From DATIRA01 sp963766505 (lineage in GTDB: Bacteria > Pseudomonadota > Gammaproteobacteria > Steroidobacterales > Steroidobacteraceae), in assembly GCA_963766505.1 (NCBI GenBank), contig CAVYAL010000005.1, positions 868,001 to 932,000 on the forward strand: 64,000 nucleotides of DNA, written 5' to 3'. Of the stretch, positions 16,829 to 24,848 are shown in pieces. The notes beneath the pieces were generated by a model that ran no database searches, was not told where the DNA came from, and was given only the letters and a program-made list of their open reading frames with translations. Position numbers and translations under genes: made by a program. Numbering within the stretch: position 1 is the first letter of the stretch; each line of letters starts with the position of its first letter.

Positions 16829-17489
16829 GGCCGGACCCTCCCTGCTGAAAGCCAGGGATGATTAGGCTGTCGGGAAGGTAGCCCGCGAACACGCGCGGAT
16901 CGGTCGCGTAGTACCTGCCCCAGTAGTCGCCGTCATCCGAAAGCCTGTGCGATTCGGCCCGTGCCAGCTCTGTGAGCGGCGCGCCCAGACCCTTCAGGAT
17001 CTGCTGCACGGCGGCAGTGGCCGTGAACACGATCCACCGGAAGTCACGCGCGAGCAGCAAGCCTGGCAGCGAGGTGGCCGCACGCATGGCATCCCAGCGA
17101 CTGTGGGTGGCGAGGTTGCCGACCTCGACGATCTCCGCGCGTGACGGAGCGGTCCCTGTGACCGAGGCGATCGCCGATTCGATAGGGATTTCCAGGTACT
17201 GCTCGAGAAAGAGCCGCTCCCGACCCGCCTCGCGCAGGCCGGCCACTGCTTTGATCTGCCCCTGGCTGTCGCTGAAAGAAACCAGCTCGGGCATGAAGCT
17301 GCGGATGTGCGCTTCGTGCCTGGCGCTGAATGCCCGGGCCACGAATGCCTCCAGCTCCTGACGACCCGGCGACCCGCGCAGCAGGCACTCGGTCCTGAGG
17401 CGCTCACCGCGCGGGCTCCACCTCCGCCGTTCCCGGGCCGTGCAGGCCTGCGACTCTGCCGGGACAAGCGCAGCATTTGCTACTGACAA
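16824..17489 (-). CDS. T_hemolysin-family protein (GNAT/autoinducer-synthase-like)
   Basis: About 221 aa, first gene of the five-gene operon. FVARAFSARHEAHIRSFMP and EQYLEIPIESAIA are typical of the family named after Vibrio thermostable haemolysin. The fold is thought to be like GNAT and acyl-homoserine-lactone synthases, so acyl transfer is more plausible than pore formation. No signal peptide is seen. I prefer TTG 17489: AAGGAG lies six bases upstream, while the ATG at 17510 has no ribosome site and would be almost leaderless from the predicted promoter. No biochemical function is established. Confidence 0.82.
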   Translation of the reverse strand: MSVANAALVPAESQACTARERRRWSPRGERLRTECLLRGSPGRQELEAFVARAFSARHEAHIRSFMPELVSFSDSQGQIKAVAGLREAGRERLFLEQYLEIPIESAIASVTGTAPSRAEIVEVGNLATHSRWDAMRAATSLPGLLLARDFRWIVFTATAAVQQILKGLGAPLTELARAESHRLSDDGDYWGRYYATDPRVFAGYLPDSLIIPGFQQGGSGH

Positions 17490-17516
17490 GGCGATCTCCT
17501 TGCATGCCATGGCGCC

Positions 17517-17547
17517 GTTAGACGCAGCCAGCCGGCGAAATCAATCG
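17517..17547 (-). promoter_or_regulatory. ECF-type promoter motif facing the biosynthetic operon
   Basis: Read on the minus strand: CGRTTGATTT (17547-17538), nine bases, then GCTGCGTCTAAC (17528-17517). CGTCTAA resembles the -10 of ECF sigma promoters. The same motif with the same nine-base gap faces the sigma gene. Distance from motif end to the TTG start is 27 bases, nearly equal to the 26 bases on the other side. Confidence 0.7.
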
Positions 17548-17622
17548 AGAGATTCTGAAACAGCATTGAAATCCATTGCTATTCAGGCAGTTATGACATG
17601 CGCGCAAATCGTGCTGCCCTGG

Positions 17623-17653
17623 CGGTTGATTTGCCCCCGGCGCTGCGTCTAAC
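17623..17653 (+). promoter_or_regulatory. ECF-type promoter motif facing the sigma-factor gene
   Basis: CGGTTGATTT (17623-17632), nine bases, then GCTGCGTCTAAC (17642-17653). It is the mirror copy of the motif at 17517-17547 and matches it at 21 of the 22 defined positions. A transcript starting near 17660 would have a short leader with GGAAGGA before the GTG at 17680. The arrangement implies autoregulation by the sigma factor. Confidence 0.7.
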
Positions 17654-17679
17654 TGGAGAAGCTGGAAGGAAAAGCGCGG

Positions 17680-18291
17680 GTGAGCGAAGACCGTCTATTG
17701 GTGCAGAAGATGCTGGCCGGCGAGGAGCCTGCATTCAGCGAGTTCTTCGAGATCTACTTCGGTCGCGTCTACCGGTTCGCGCTGCCGCGGCTGCGGCACG
17801 ACCAGGATCTGGCCAAGGACGTCGTGCAGGCGACGCTGATCAAGGCGATGCGCAAGCTGGCGGATTATCGCGGCGAGGCCGCGCTGTTCACCTGGCTCTG
17901 CCAGATCTGTCGCCGCGAAATTGCCGATCAACTGCGGACGCAAGGCAGGCACGCAGGCAGGGTCCTGCTGATCGAGGACAGCGAGGAAGTGCGTGCGGCG
18001 CTCGAGTCGATAGAGGCTCCACCCGGCGACGACCCGCTGAGACGATGTTCGACGTCAGAGTTGAAGCGCCTGGTGCACGCAGTACTGGACCGCTTGCCAA
18101 ACCGCTACGGCGAAGCCCTCGAATGGAAGTACGTCGAAGGCAGGTCTGTCCAGGAGATAGGTCAGCGCCTTGGCATCGGACATACCGCAGCACAGTCGCT
18201 GCTTGCACGGGCACGAGCTGCGTTTCGCGAGGGCCTGGAGGCCGTGTTCGGCGCCTCGGCTGCTGACGTGCTTGCGGGCATCGAATCCTGA
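17680..18291 (+). CDS. ECF-type RNA polymerase sigma factor
   Basis: A 203-aa sigma-70 family factor with only regions 2 and 4. Region 2 spans about residues 15-85 (AFSEFFEIYFGRVYRFAL, then DLAKDVVQATLIKAMRKL and FTWLCQICRREIADQLR). Region 4 spans about 130-190 (RLPNRYGEALEWKYVEGRS, IGQRLGIGHTAAQSLLARAR). GTG start with GGAAGGA nine bases upstream. FecR and a TonB receptor follow immediately, as in FecI-type cell-surface signalling. It probably recognises the duplicated motif in its own upstream region. Confidence 0.93.
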   Translation: MSEDRLLVQKMLAGEEPAFSEFFEIYFGRVYRFALPRLRHDQDLAKDVVQATLIKAMRKLADYRGEAALFTWLCQICRREIADQLRTQGRHAGRVLLIEDSEEVRAALESIEAPPGDDPLRRCSTSELKRLVHAVLDRLPNRYGEALEWKYVEGRSVQEIGQRLGIGHTAAQSLLARARAAFREGLEAVFGASAADVLAGIES

Positions 18292-18301
18292 GGACGCGCA
18301 G

Positions 18302-19300
18302 ATGAAAGACGAACATGACCGGGCCGGCCCCGAGGACGCGGACATCGCCGCGCTGCTCAGAGCGAGCGGTCCACGCCCGCGGCTCTCGGACCGAGAGTTG
18401 ACCGGGCTGCGACAGGTCGTGCATGCACAATGGCGCACAACCGTGCAACAGCGGTCAGCGCGTCGCGGAAGGGCGTTTCTTGCGGTCGCGGCAAGCGTGA
18501 CGATGGCGGCAGTGGGCTTGTGGCTGTTGCGCCCGACGCAGACAACCTCCGCGCCGACCGTCGCGTCGCTCACCCGAACCACGGGTCAGGTCGAATACAG
18601 GGAGCCCGATGGGACCTGGACACCGGCGAACGCCGGCACGACCCTGAAGGCGGGCACGGAACTCCGGTCGGGCGAGGGTGGACGGTCCGCGCTCGAACTC
18701 GAAAACGGGGTGCAGCTGCGCCTCGATTCAGAAACGCTACTGGCTTTCAGCGATACGCGCAGCGCTGCGCTCACCCAGGGCAGTGTGTACGTGGACACCG
18801 GCCCCAGGGGGGCCGATCACGCCGGCGACTTCATGATCGAGACACCGCACGGGACTGTGAGTCACCTCGGCACGCAGTACCTCGCGCAGGTTGACGACGA
18901 GTCGCTGCGGGTTGCGGTACGTGAAGGGCGCGTGAGCATACTGAGTTCCCGCGGCAGCTTCACCGGCCTGGCCGGCGAGCAGCTACGGCTGTCGCCGCAG
19001 GGACTTGAGCGTGCGTCCATCGAGCCATATGGCCGGGACTGGCACTGGGTCGGACAGGTGGTACCCCCATTCGAGATCGAGGGTCGAAACGTCGAGGAAT
19101 TCCTCGCCTGGACCGCGCGCGAGTCGGGTCGCGGCCTGCGCTTCGCCTCAGCAGAGGCTCGCGACCTCGCCCGCGGCACCTTGCTGCGTGGCTCGATAGA
19201 AGGTCTCGAGCCGGAGCGGGCACTGGAAGCGGTGCTGGCGACGACTAATCTGCAACCGCGCATCGAGAACGGTCTCATTCACGTCCACGTCGCCGAATGA
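18302..19300 (+). CDS. FecR-family sigma regulator with C-terminal STN-like domain
   Basis: A 332-aa single-pass inner-membrane protein: about 65 cytoplasmic residues, one transmembrane segment near residues 60-80 (FLAVAASVTMAAVGLWLL), then a periplasmic FecR domain (about 100-240, including RSALELENGVQLRLDSET and ETPHGTVSHLGTQY). The last 75 residues (FEIEGRNVEEFLAWTARES to IHVHVAE) resemble the secretin/TonB short N-terminal domain. It should hold the sigma factor inactive and receive the signal from the TonB receptor. It starts 10 bases after the sigma gene. Confidence 0.9.
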   Translation: MKDEHDRAGPEDADIAALLRASGPRPRLSDRELTGLRQVVHAQWRTTVQQRSARRGRAFLAVAASVTMAAVGLWLLRPTQTTSAPTVASLTRTTGQVEYREPDGTWTPANAGTTLKAGTELRSGEGGRSALELENGVQLRLDSETLLAFSDTRSAALTQGSVYVDTGPRGADHAGDFMIETPHGTVSHLGTQYLAQVDDESLRVAVREGRVSILSSRGSFTGLAGEQLRLSPQGLERASIEPYGRDWHWVGQVVPPFEIEGRNVEEFLAWTARESGRGLRFASAEARDLARGTLLRGSIEGLEPERALEAVLATTNLQPRIENGLIHVHVAE

Positions 19301-19367
19301 CAGCGTCGGCCTTCCGGCCAGCGTCCGGGAGGTAGAATATCGCTGCGCCCGCAGCGACCGACGGGCT

Positions 19368-21719
19368 TTGCCAAGAACGAAGCCGTTGTCCTCCCCGCCG
19401 CCCTGCTTCCGAGTCCGTGCACGCAGGTGCCTGTCGCTGCTGCTGGCCGTCTCGATCGCCTGCGTTGCCCGATCCGCCTGCGCTGGTCCACCGTATGCCG
19501 GTCGCAGCCTGCGCGATGCGCTCAGCGATCTGGATCTGCAGGGCCTGCAACTCGTATACAACGATCGCCTGGTCCGGGCAGACCTGCTGGTGGAGCTCGA
19601 GCCGGCCCCCGGCTCCGCCGTCGACGTGCTCCGGCAATTGCTGGAACCACACGGGCTGGCAGCGCGGGAGATCGGGCCCGGCGTCTACGCGATCGTAGCC
19701 GGCAGGCCGGTCCCGCCACGTGCAGGCGAATCGCCCGTCACGCCGTCGGATCCTCAGCCACTCGAAGAGATCATCGTCGCGAGCAGCCGATACCAACTGG
19801 CAACGCAGTTACCGGAGCTGCACACGCTGTTCACGCGCGCCGAAATGAACGTGCTCCCACGCCTCGGCGAGGACACGATCAAGGTGGTACACAGGCTTCC
19901 CGCGGCGGCGAGCAACGGGCTGTCCGGCCTCGCGCACATGCGCGGCGGCGAGCAGAACGAGACCCGGATCGTATTCGACGGACTGACGCTCTACGAGCCG
20001 TTCCACCTCAAGCTGCTGCAGAGCCCGGTGAGCGTGCTCGACGCCCGGGTGGTCGAGGAAATGGACGTGCACGCGGGCGGGTTTACCGCCGAGTTCGGCG
20101 AAAGCATGAGCTCGGTGATCGACGTTAGGTCGGTCAGGCCCGCAGCTGACGCGTACTACGAGCTGGGCCTGAGCCTGCTCCACGCGAGTGCACTGGCCGC
20201 GCAGCGCTTCGGCGACGGTCGCGGCCAGTGGCTCGCCGCTTTTCGTCGCAGCAACCTCGAGGAAATCGCCGACCTGCTGCAATCGGAGATCGGCGAGCCG
20301 AGCTACGTCGATGGCCTGGCGAGAATCGAGTACGAGGTCTCCGACGGCACACGGGCATCGCTGCAGACACTGCTTTCCACCGACCGGGTGCGGGCCAACA
20401 ACTCACAGGAGACGGAGTTTGCGGAAGCCGAATACCGCAATTCGTATCTGTGGGCCACGCTCGAGCATCGCAGCGCCTCAGGCGTCGCCGGCCGGGCCTT
20501 GCTTTCCTACACGGACGTCACATCACGGCGCAACGGACTCGTGGACGAGCCGCTCGGATCGCTGGGCACCGTGGACGACCGGCGCGATTACGACGTGCTG
20601 GGCCTGCGGCTCGACGGCAGCTGGACCCGGGACCGATGGTTTCACCGCTTTGGCGCGGAAATACGCTCGCTGTCGGCAGATTACGATTACTCCAGCTCGA
20701 TCCGGTCCGAACCCGGATACCCCCTTACCGGCACCCCGGCGCTGTCCCTCGAGCGCGACCTGCAGCCGAGACCGTCCGGCGAACGCTACGGCGCGTACCT
20801 CAGCAGCCGCCTGCGGGTCACCGACGGCCTGACCGCCGAACTCGGCCTGCGCTGGGACCAGCAGTCTTACAGCGAAGAGGGAAACGGTCCGGTGTCTCCG
20901 CGGTTGAACCTGCTCTGGGATATCAGCGATGCGACTCGCATCCGGGCCAGCTGGGGCCGCTACCGGCAGTTGCAGGGGATAGAGGAACTGCAGGTCGAGG
21001 ACGGAATAGATCAGTTTCTGCCTGCGCAACTGTCCGAGCACACCGTGATCGGGCTGGAGACCGCCCTGCCCTGGCAGCTTTCCCTGCGGCTGGAGGCCTA
21101 CCGGAAGGAATACGACGATCTCAAGCCGCGCCAAGAGAGCCTCTTCGATCCGCTCGCGCTCGTGCCGGAACTGCGTTGGGATCGCGTGAGGATTGCCCCG
21201 GCCTCCGCCCGGGCTGAAGGCCTGGAAGTGCTCCTGTCGCGGCGAACCACCGAACCGTGGAACGGTTGGCTGAGCTATGCCTGGTCCCGAGCGGAAGATC
21301 GCGTCGCAGGGAGGGAAGTCGTTCGCAGCTGGGACCAGACCCACTCATTCGGAGGCGGAATCAGCTGGACTTCCGGCCTATGGCAGGGAAGTGCCGCGGC
21401 AAGCTATCACACCGGTTGGCCGGTCACCGAGCTGGCCCTCGAAGACGGGCAGTCCGGCATTCGCCCGACCCTCGGTGAGCGCAACGCAACGCGCTACCCG
21501 CATTTCGCGTCGCTCGACCTGAGGGTGAGCAGGGAATTCCAGCTCAGGCACGGCGCGTTGTCCTTGTTCGCCGAAATCACCAATGCGCTGGACCGCCGCA
21601 ATCCCTGCTGCACCGATTTCAGCATCGAGATCTCCGAGGATGGCGACGTGAGGGTTGTGCCCGAATACCGGCACTGGCTGCCGCTCGTGCCCTCGGTCGG
21701 GCTGCTCTGGCGTTACTAG
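19368..21719 (+). CDS. TonB-dependent receptor with N-terminal signalling (STN) domain
   Basis: A 783-aa outer-membrane transporter from a TTG start. A signal peptide (to about residue 39, RSACA) is followed by an STN domain (about 45-110, SLRDALSDLDLQGLQLVY to GVYAIVA). A TonB-box-like EEIIVASSRY, a plug containing RGGEQNETRIVFDGL, and a C-terminal barrel follow. The protein ends in WRY, giving the usual terminal aromatic. STN plus an adjacent ECF/FecR pair indicates a transducer that reports ligand arrival. Ligand unknown; the divergent operon may make it. A 67-base gap separates it from fecR. Confidence 0.92.
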   Translation: MPRTKPLSSPPPCFRVRARRCLSLLLAVSIACVARSACAGPPYAGRSLRDALSDLDLQGLQLVYNDRLVRADLLVELEPAPGSAVDVLRQLLEPHGLAAREIGPGVYAIVAGRPVPPRAGESPVTPSDPQPLEEIIVASSRYQLATQLPELHTLFTRAEMNVLPRLGEDTIKVVHRLPAAASNGLSGLAHMRGGEQNETRIVFDGLTLYEPFHLKLLQSPVSVLDARVVEEMDVHAGGFTAEFGESMSSVIDVRSVRPAADAYYELGLSLLHASALAAQRFGDGRGQWLAAFRRSNLEEIADLLQSEIGEPSYVDGLARIEYEVSDGTRASLQTLLSTDRVRANNSQETEFAEAEYRNSYLWATLEHRSASGVAGRALLSYTDVTSRRNGLVDEPLGSLGTVDDRRDYDVLGLRLDGSWTRDRWFHRFGAEIRSLSADYDYSSSIRSEPGYPLTGTPALSLERDLQPRPSGERYGAYLSSRLRVTDGLTAELGLRWDQQSYSEEGNGPVSPRLNLLWDISDATRIRASWGRYRQLQGIEELQVEDGIDQFLPAQLSEHTVIGLETALPWQLSLRLEAYRKEYDDLKPRQESLFDPLALVPELRWDRVRIAPASARAEGLEVLLSRRTTEPWNGWLSYAWSRAEDRVAGREVVRSWDQTHSFGGGISWTSGLWQGSAAASYHTGWPVTELALEDGQSGIRPTLGERNATRYPHFASLDLRVSREFQLRHGALSLFAEITNALDRRNPCCTDFSIEISEDGDVRVVPEYRHWLPLVPSVGLLWRY

Positions 21720-22594
21720 CCGACTCCATTCTTCCTGAACCACTCGAGGCATTGCCGCCAGGCCTGCCGAGCCTGCTCCGGCCGGTAGCTCGCGCGGTAG
21801 TCGGCATGGAAGCCGTGCGGTGCGCCGTCGAACACGACGATCTCGGAGGGCTGTTTTGCCGCCTCGAGCGCCGCGCGCATCTGCTCGACATCCGTGAGCG
21901 GGATGCCCTGGTCCTCGGCACCGTACAACCCGAGCACTGGGGCCTTGAGTTGCGCAGCAAGCTCCAGCGGGTACTTCGGCTGAAGTTCGCTCCCCTCCCC
22001 GGCCAGGCGTCCGTACCAGGCGACTCCCGCGCTGAGGCGTGGATTGTGCGCCGCATACAGCCAGGTGATGCGGCCGCCCCAGCAGAAGCCGGTCACGCCG
22101 AGTGCGTCCGCGCGGCCGCTGCCGGTCTTCTCGGCCCAGGCCACGGCCGCGTCCAGGTCGGACATCACCTGCGAGTCCGGCACCTTGGAGACGACCTCAG
22201 CGAAGATCTGCCGGTAGTCCGTGAACTGGCTGACGTCGCCCTGTCGCGCATAGAGTTCCGGCGCGACGGCCAGGTACCCCTCTTTCGCGAACCGCCGGCA
22301 GACGTCCTTGATGTGCTCATGCACGCCGAAGATCTCCTGCACGACCAGCACGACCGGGAACGGTCCGACCGATTCCGGCATCGCGCGGTAAGCCGGGATC
22401 TCGCCGTCCGCTACGGGAATCCTGACCTCACCGGCCACGAGTCCCTTAGAGTCGGTGGTAATGGTTCCGGCCGAGACCGGCCGCACGGCCATCGCGAAGC
22501 CGAGCGCGAGCGAAGTCATCAGGATCTCGCGTCGGCCTACGCTGACGGGTCCGAGCAGCGAGTCGAGCTCGGCGCGTGTCCACTGGTCGTGCAT
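21716..22594 (-). CDS. Dienelactone hydrolase family protein, Tat-type signal
   Basis: A 292-aa hydrolase with the cysteine nucleophile in GFCWGG and a late histidine in APHGFHADYR, as in dienelactone hydrolases. VSVGRREILMTSLALGFAMA at residues 17-36 looks like a twin-arginine signal (Arg21-Arg22), so the enzyme is probably exported folded. FPVVLVVQEIFGVHEHIKDV is the typical start of the domain. GAGGGGA ribosome site. It is last in a three-gene operon after an acyltransferase and a thioesterase, and overlaps the TonB receptor end by four bases. Confidence 0.92.
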   Translation of the reverse strand: MHDQWTRAELDSLLGPVSVGRREILMTSLALGFAMAVRPVSAGTITTDSKGLVAGEVRIPVADGEIPAYRAMPESVGPFPVVLVVQEIFGVHEHIKDVCRRFAKEGYLAVAPELYARQGDVSQFTDYRQIFAEVVSKVPDSQVMSDLDAAVAWAEKTGSGRADALGVTGFCWGGRITWLYAAHNPRLSAGVAWYGRLAGEGSELQPKYPLELAAQLKAPVLGLYGAEDQGIPLTDVEQMRAALEAAKQPSEIVVFDGAPHGFHADYRASYRPEQARQAWRQCLEWFRKNGVG

Positions 22595-22622
22595 GGCGAA
22601 TCCCCTCGTATGGGCCGGTGGG

Positions 22623-23108
22623 TCAGCGCGGCTCTACGCCGGGCTGGAAAGGTTCAGATTCCGACGCGAGTGCCGCCTGCACCTCGGCCGCCACCGAGTA
22701 GTGCGTGAACGGCTCCGGCATGCGCTTCGCCCGGCCGCTGTGCAGGTCTATGCAGACGTAGTGGATCAGCGCGCGCAGCAGCGTCTCGCCATCGGATACG
22801 CGCCGGACCTGGAAACGGCGGTCGATGCGCAGGCGACGGTCGTTGTAGACAGGCCAGGTGCCGACCTGGATCTCGTCGCCCTCGAACGCCGGCCGGATGT
22901 AGTTGATCTGGGTGCGCCATACGGCCATGCCGCGGTTCAGGTTCCTGCAGACGTCCGGCGAGAGCCCCATCGAATTCGAATGCGCCCAGGCGCAGTCGTC
23001 GAGCCAGACCACGTAGACGGCGTTGTTGACGTGACCATAGCCATCGATCTCCGCATGCACCGCGACACGCTCGTGCACGAACGGCGACGGCAGGTCCCAG
23101 GCTGTCAT
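22623..23108 (-). CDS. Acyl-CoA thioesterase, 4HBT hot-dog family
   Basis: A 161-aa single hot-dog-domain protein. DGYGHVNNAVYVVWLDDCAW carries the usual aspartate/HVNN active-site motif of YbgC/4-hydroxybenzoyl-CoA-type thioesterases. It hydrolyses acyl-CoA or acyl-ACP thioesters in the cytosol. It starts 16 bases after the acyltransferase stop and ends 28 bases before the dienelactone hydrolase gene, so lipid turnover is its likely setting. Confidence 0.9.
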   Translation of the reverse strand: MTAWDLPSPFVHERVAVHAEIDGYGHVNNAVYVVWLDDCAWAHSNSMGLSPDVCRNLNRGMAVWRTQINYIRPAFEGDEIQVGTWPVYNDRRLRIDRRFQVRRVSDGETLLRALIHYVCIDLHSGRAKRMPEPFTHYSVAAEVQAALASESEPFQPGVEPR

Positions 23109-23124
23109 GTCCGGCCCCGGTGCA

Positions 23125-24054
23125 TCAGAAATCGAGCGGCCTGAAATCCGCCGGCCAGCCGTCCGGTCCGAGCAGCTCGGTCAGCAGCTCGTCCTTCTGC
23201 CGCCAGAGCCCCGCGAGCCAGTCCTGGAAACGCGCACGGAACGCCGGGTCGCCCATGTAGTCGCCGTCGGACGTCCACGGCTCCACAGGCCGGACCCTCA
23301 CGTCCATTGCCACCGGGTCGAGCCGGCCACAGCACAGGTCCCACAGCGTCGGGGTCTGTTGGCGATACGCGATCGTGACGTCCAGCATCGAGTGCAGCAT
23401 ACCGCCCATCGCCGAGAGCACGAAGGCCACGCCGCCCGCGCGGGGCGGCAGCAGGTTCCGGTACGGCGAATCGAGCGCGGAGTGCTTGGCCGGCGTGAAG
23501 CGCGTGCCTTCGACGAAGTTCATCACCGAGGTCGGAATCTGCCTGAATTTCTCGCAGGCGCTGCGCGTGGCCTCGAGGTCCTTGCCGCGCATCTGCGGAT
23601 GCTTCGCCAGGTATGCAGCGCTGTACCGGCGCATGAACGGGAAATCGAGCGCCCACCACGCGAGGCCGAGGACCGGCACCCAGATCAACTGCTGCTTCAG
23701 GAAGAATTTCAGGAACGGCACCCGCCCGGTCAGCGCGGCCTGCAGCACCAGTATGTCCACCCACGAACGGTGATTGGACACGACCAGGTACCACTCCTGG
23801 CGCTTCAGACCGTCGAGCCCACGCGCATCGATCCGCAGCACCCCGGTCAGCCGGAAGATCAGGTTGTTGGTGTAGATCCAGCGCTCGGCTATCACTATCA
23901 GGACCCGGCTCATCAGCCTTCGCCAGCCGGCGAGCGGCAGCAGGAACTTCGCGAGCGCGACCACGAACAGCGGCGTGCACCAGAACAGCACGTTCAACGT
24001 CATCAGCGTGATGGTCACGACGCCGACGATTGTCGAGCCCGCCTTGCCTGCCAA
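23125..24054 (-). CDS. Lysophospholipid acyltransferase-like protein (YihG/PlsC family)
   Basis: About 309 aa from a TTG at 24054, chosen because AGGAGG lies ten bases upstream. A hydrophobic N-terminus (TIVGVVTITLMTLNVLFW) anchors it in the inner membrane. The acyltransferase motif I is SNHRSWVD, with FLKFFLKQQLIWVP and FVEGTRF as further PlsC-type blocks. It resembles YihG-like acyltransferases, which set acyl chains of phosphatidic acid. First gene of the operon with a thioesterase and an exported hydrolase. Confidence 0.9.
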   Translation of the reverse strand: MAGKAGSTIVGVVTITLMTLNVLFWCTPLFVVALAKFLLPLAGWRRLMSRVLIVIAERWIYTNNLIFRLTGVLRIDARGLDGLKRQEWYLVVSNHRSWVDILVLQAALTGRVPFLKFFLKQQLIWVPVLGLAWWALDFPFMRRYSAAYLAKHPQMRGKDLEATRSACEKFRQIPTSVMNFVEGTRFTPAKHSALDSPYRNLLPPRAGGVAFVLSAMGGMLHSMLDVTIAYRQQTPTLWDLCCGRLDPVAMDVRVRPVEPWTSDGDYMGDPAFRARFQDWLAGLWRQKDELLTELLGPDGWPADFRPLDF

Positions 24055-24203
24055 TGCCCGCGATCCTCCTGCATCGCCTCGGACCGGATTATGCACGGTC
24101 CACATGAACGACGGGTGGCTGCGGGATGCTCGCGTCGCTTGGGCGACTTGCGACAAAGCCACGGGGCGCTTACGGTGGCGACAGTTCCAGGACGGAGAAT
24201 TCC

Positions 24204-24848
24204 ATGCCGGTCGAACTCTCGGCGCTCGAAGCACGGGTGATCGGTTGCCTGATCGAGAAGCAGATCACGACGCCGGACCAGTACCCGCTGTCGTTGAATG
24301 CGCTGACCGCGGCCTGCAACCAGAAGAGCAATCGCTCGCCGGTGCTGCAGGTCAGTGACCGTGAGGTGCAGCAGGTCGTCGACGGACTGGTCCGCCGGCA
24401 CCTGGTGCTGGAGAAGAGCGGCTTCGGCAGCCGCGTCCCCAAGTATCACCAGCTCTTCTGCAACACGGAATTCGGCTCGCTGCAGTTCACGCCCGCTGTC
24501 ACGGCCGTGGTCTGCGAACTGCTGCTGCGCGGCCCGCAGACGCCGGGCGAGTTGCGCTCCCATGCCGCGCGCCTCGCGCCGCTCACCGATGTGCTGGAGA
24601 TCGAGAACGCGCTCGAGGACCTGATGACCCGGCCGGAGGGGCCCTACGTCGCCCGGCTGCCCCGCGAGCCGGGCAGGCGCGAGTCGCGCTATGCGCAGTT
24701 GTTCACGGGCCCTGTGCCCGAGCAGGCGGATGCAGCGCCTGGGGTCGAGGCGCGCGCTGAGGACGACCTGTCCGCGCGGGTGGCCAGGCTCGAGGCGCGG
24801 CTCGCCGTGCTCGAAGCCGAGCTCGAGTCCCTGAAGTCCCGGCGCTAG
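24204..24848 (+). CDS. yceH: YceH family (DUF480) protein
   Basis: A 214-aa protein of the YceH family, made of two winged-helix-like domains. LEARVIGCLIEKQITTPDQY and LNALTAACNQKSNR are family hallmarks at the start. The C-terminal 40 residues (ARVARLEARLAVLEAELESL) form a short coiled coil. The molecular role of the family is not established. GGAG ribosome site before the ATG at 24204. It overlaps the convergent dehydrogenase gene by four bases. Confidence 0.92.
   Translation: MPVELSALEARVIGCLIEKQITTPDQYPLSLNALTAACNQKSNRSPVLQVSDREVQQVVDGLVRRHLVLEKSGFGSRVPKYHQLFCNTEFGSLQFTPAVTAVVCELLLRGPQTPGELRSHAARLAPLTDVLEIENALEDLMTRPEGPYVARLPREPGRRESRYAQLFTGPVPEQADAAPGVEARAEDDLSARVARLEARLAVLEAELESLKSRR

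Noticed and set aside
16824..17489. Reading the T_hemolysin-family protein as a pore-forming toxin
   Set aside because: No signal peptide or amphipathic pore segment is visible, and operon context fits acyl transfer better; the family name is historical.
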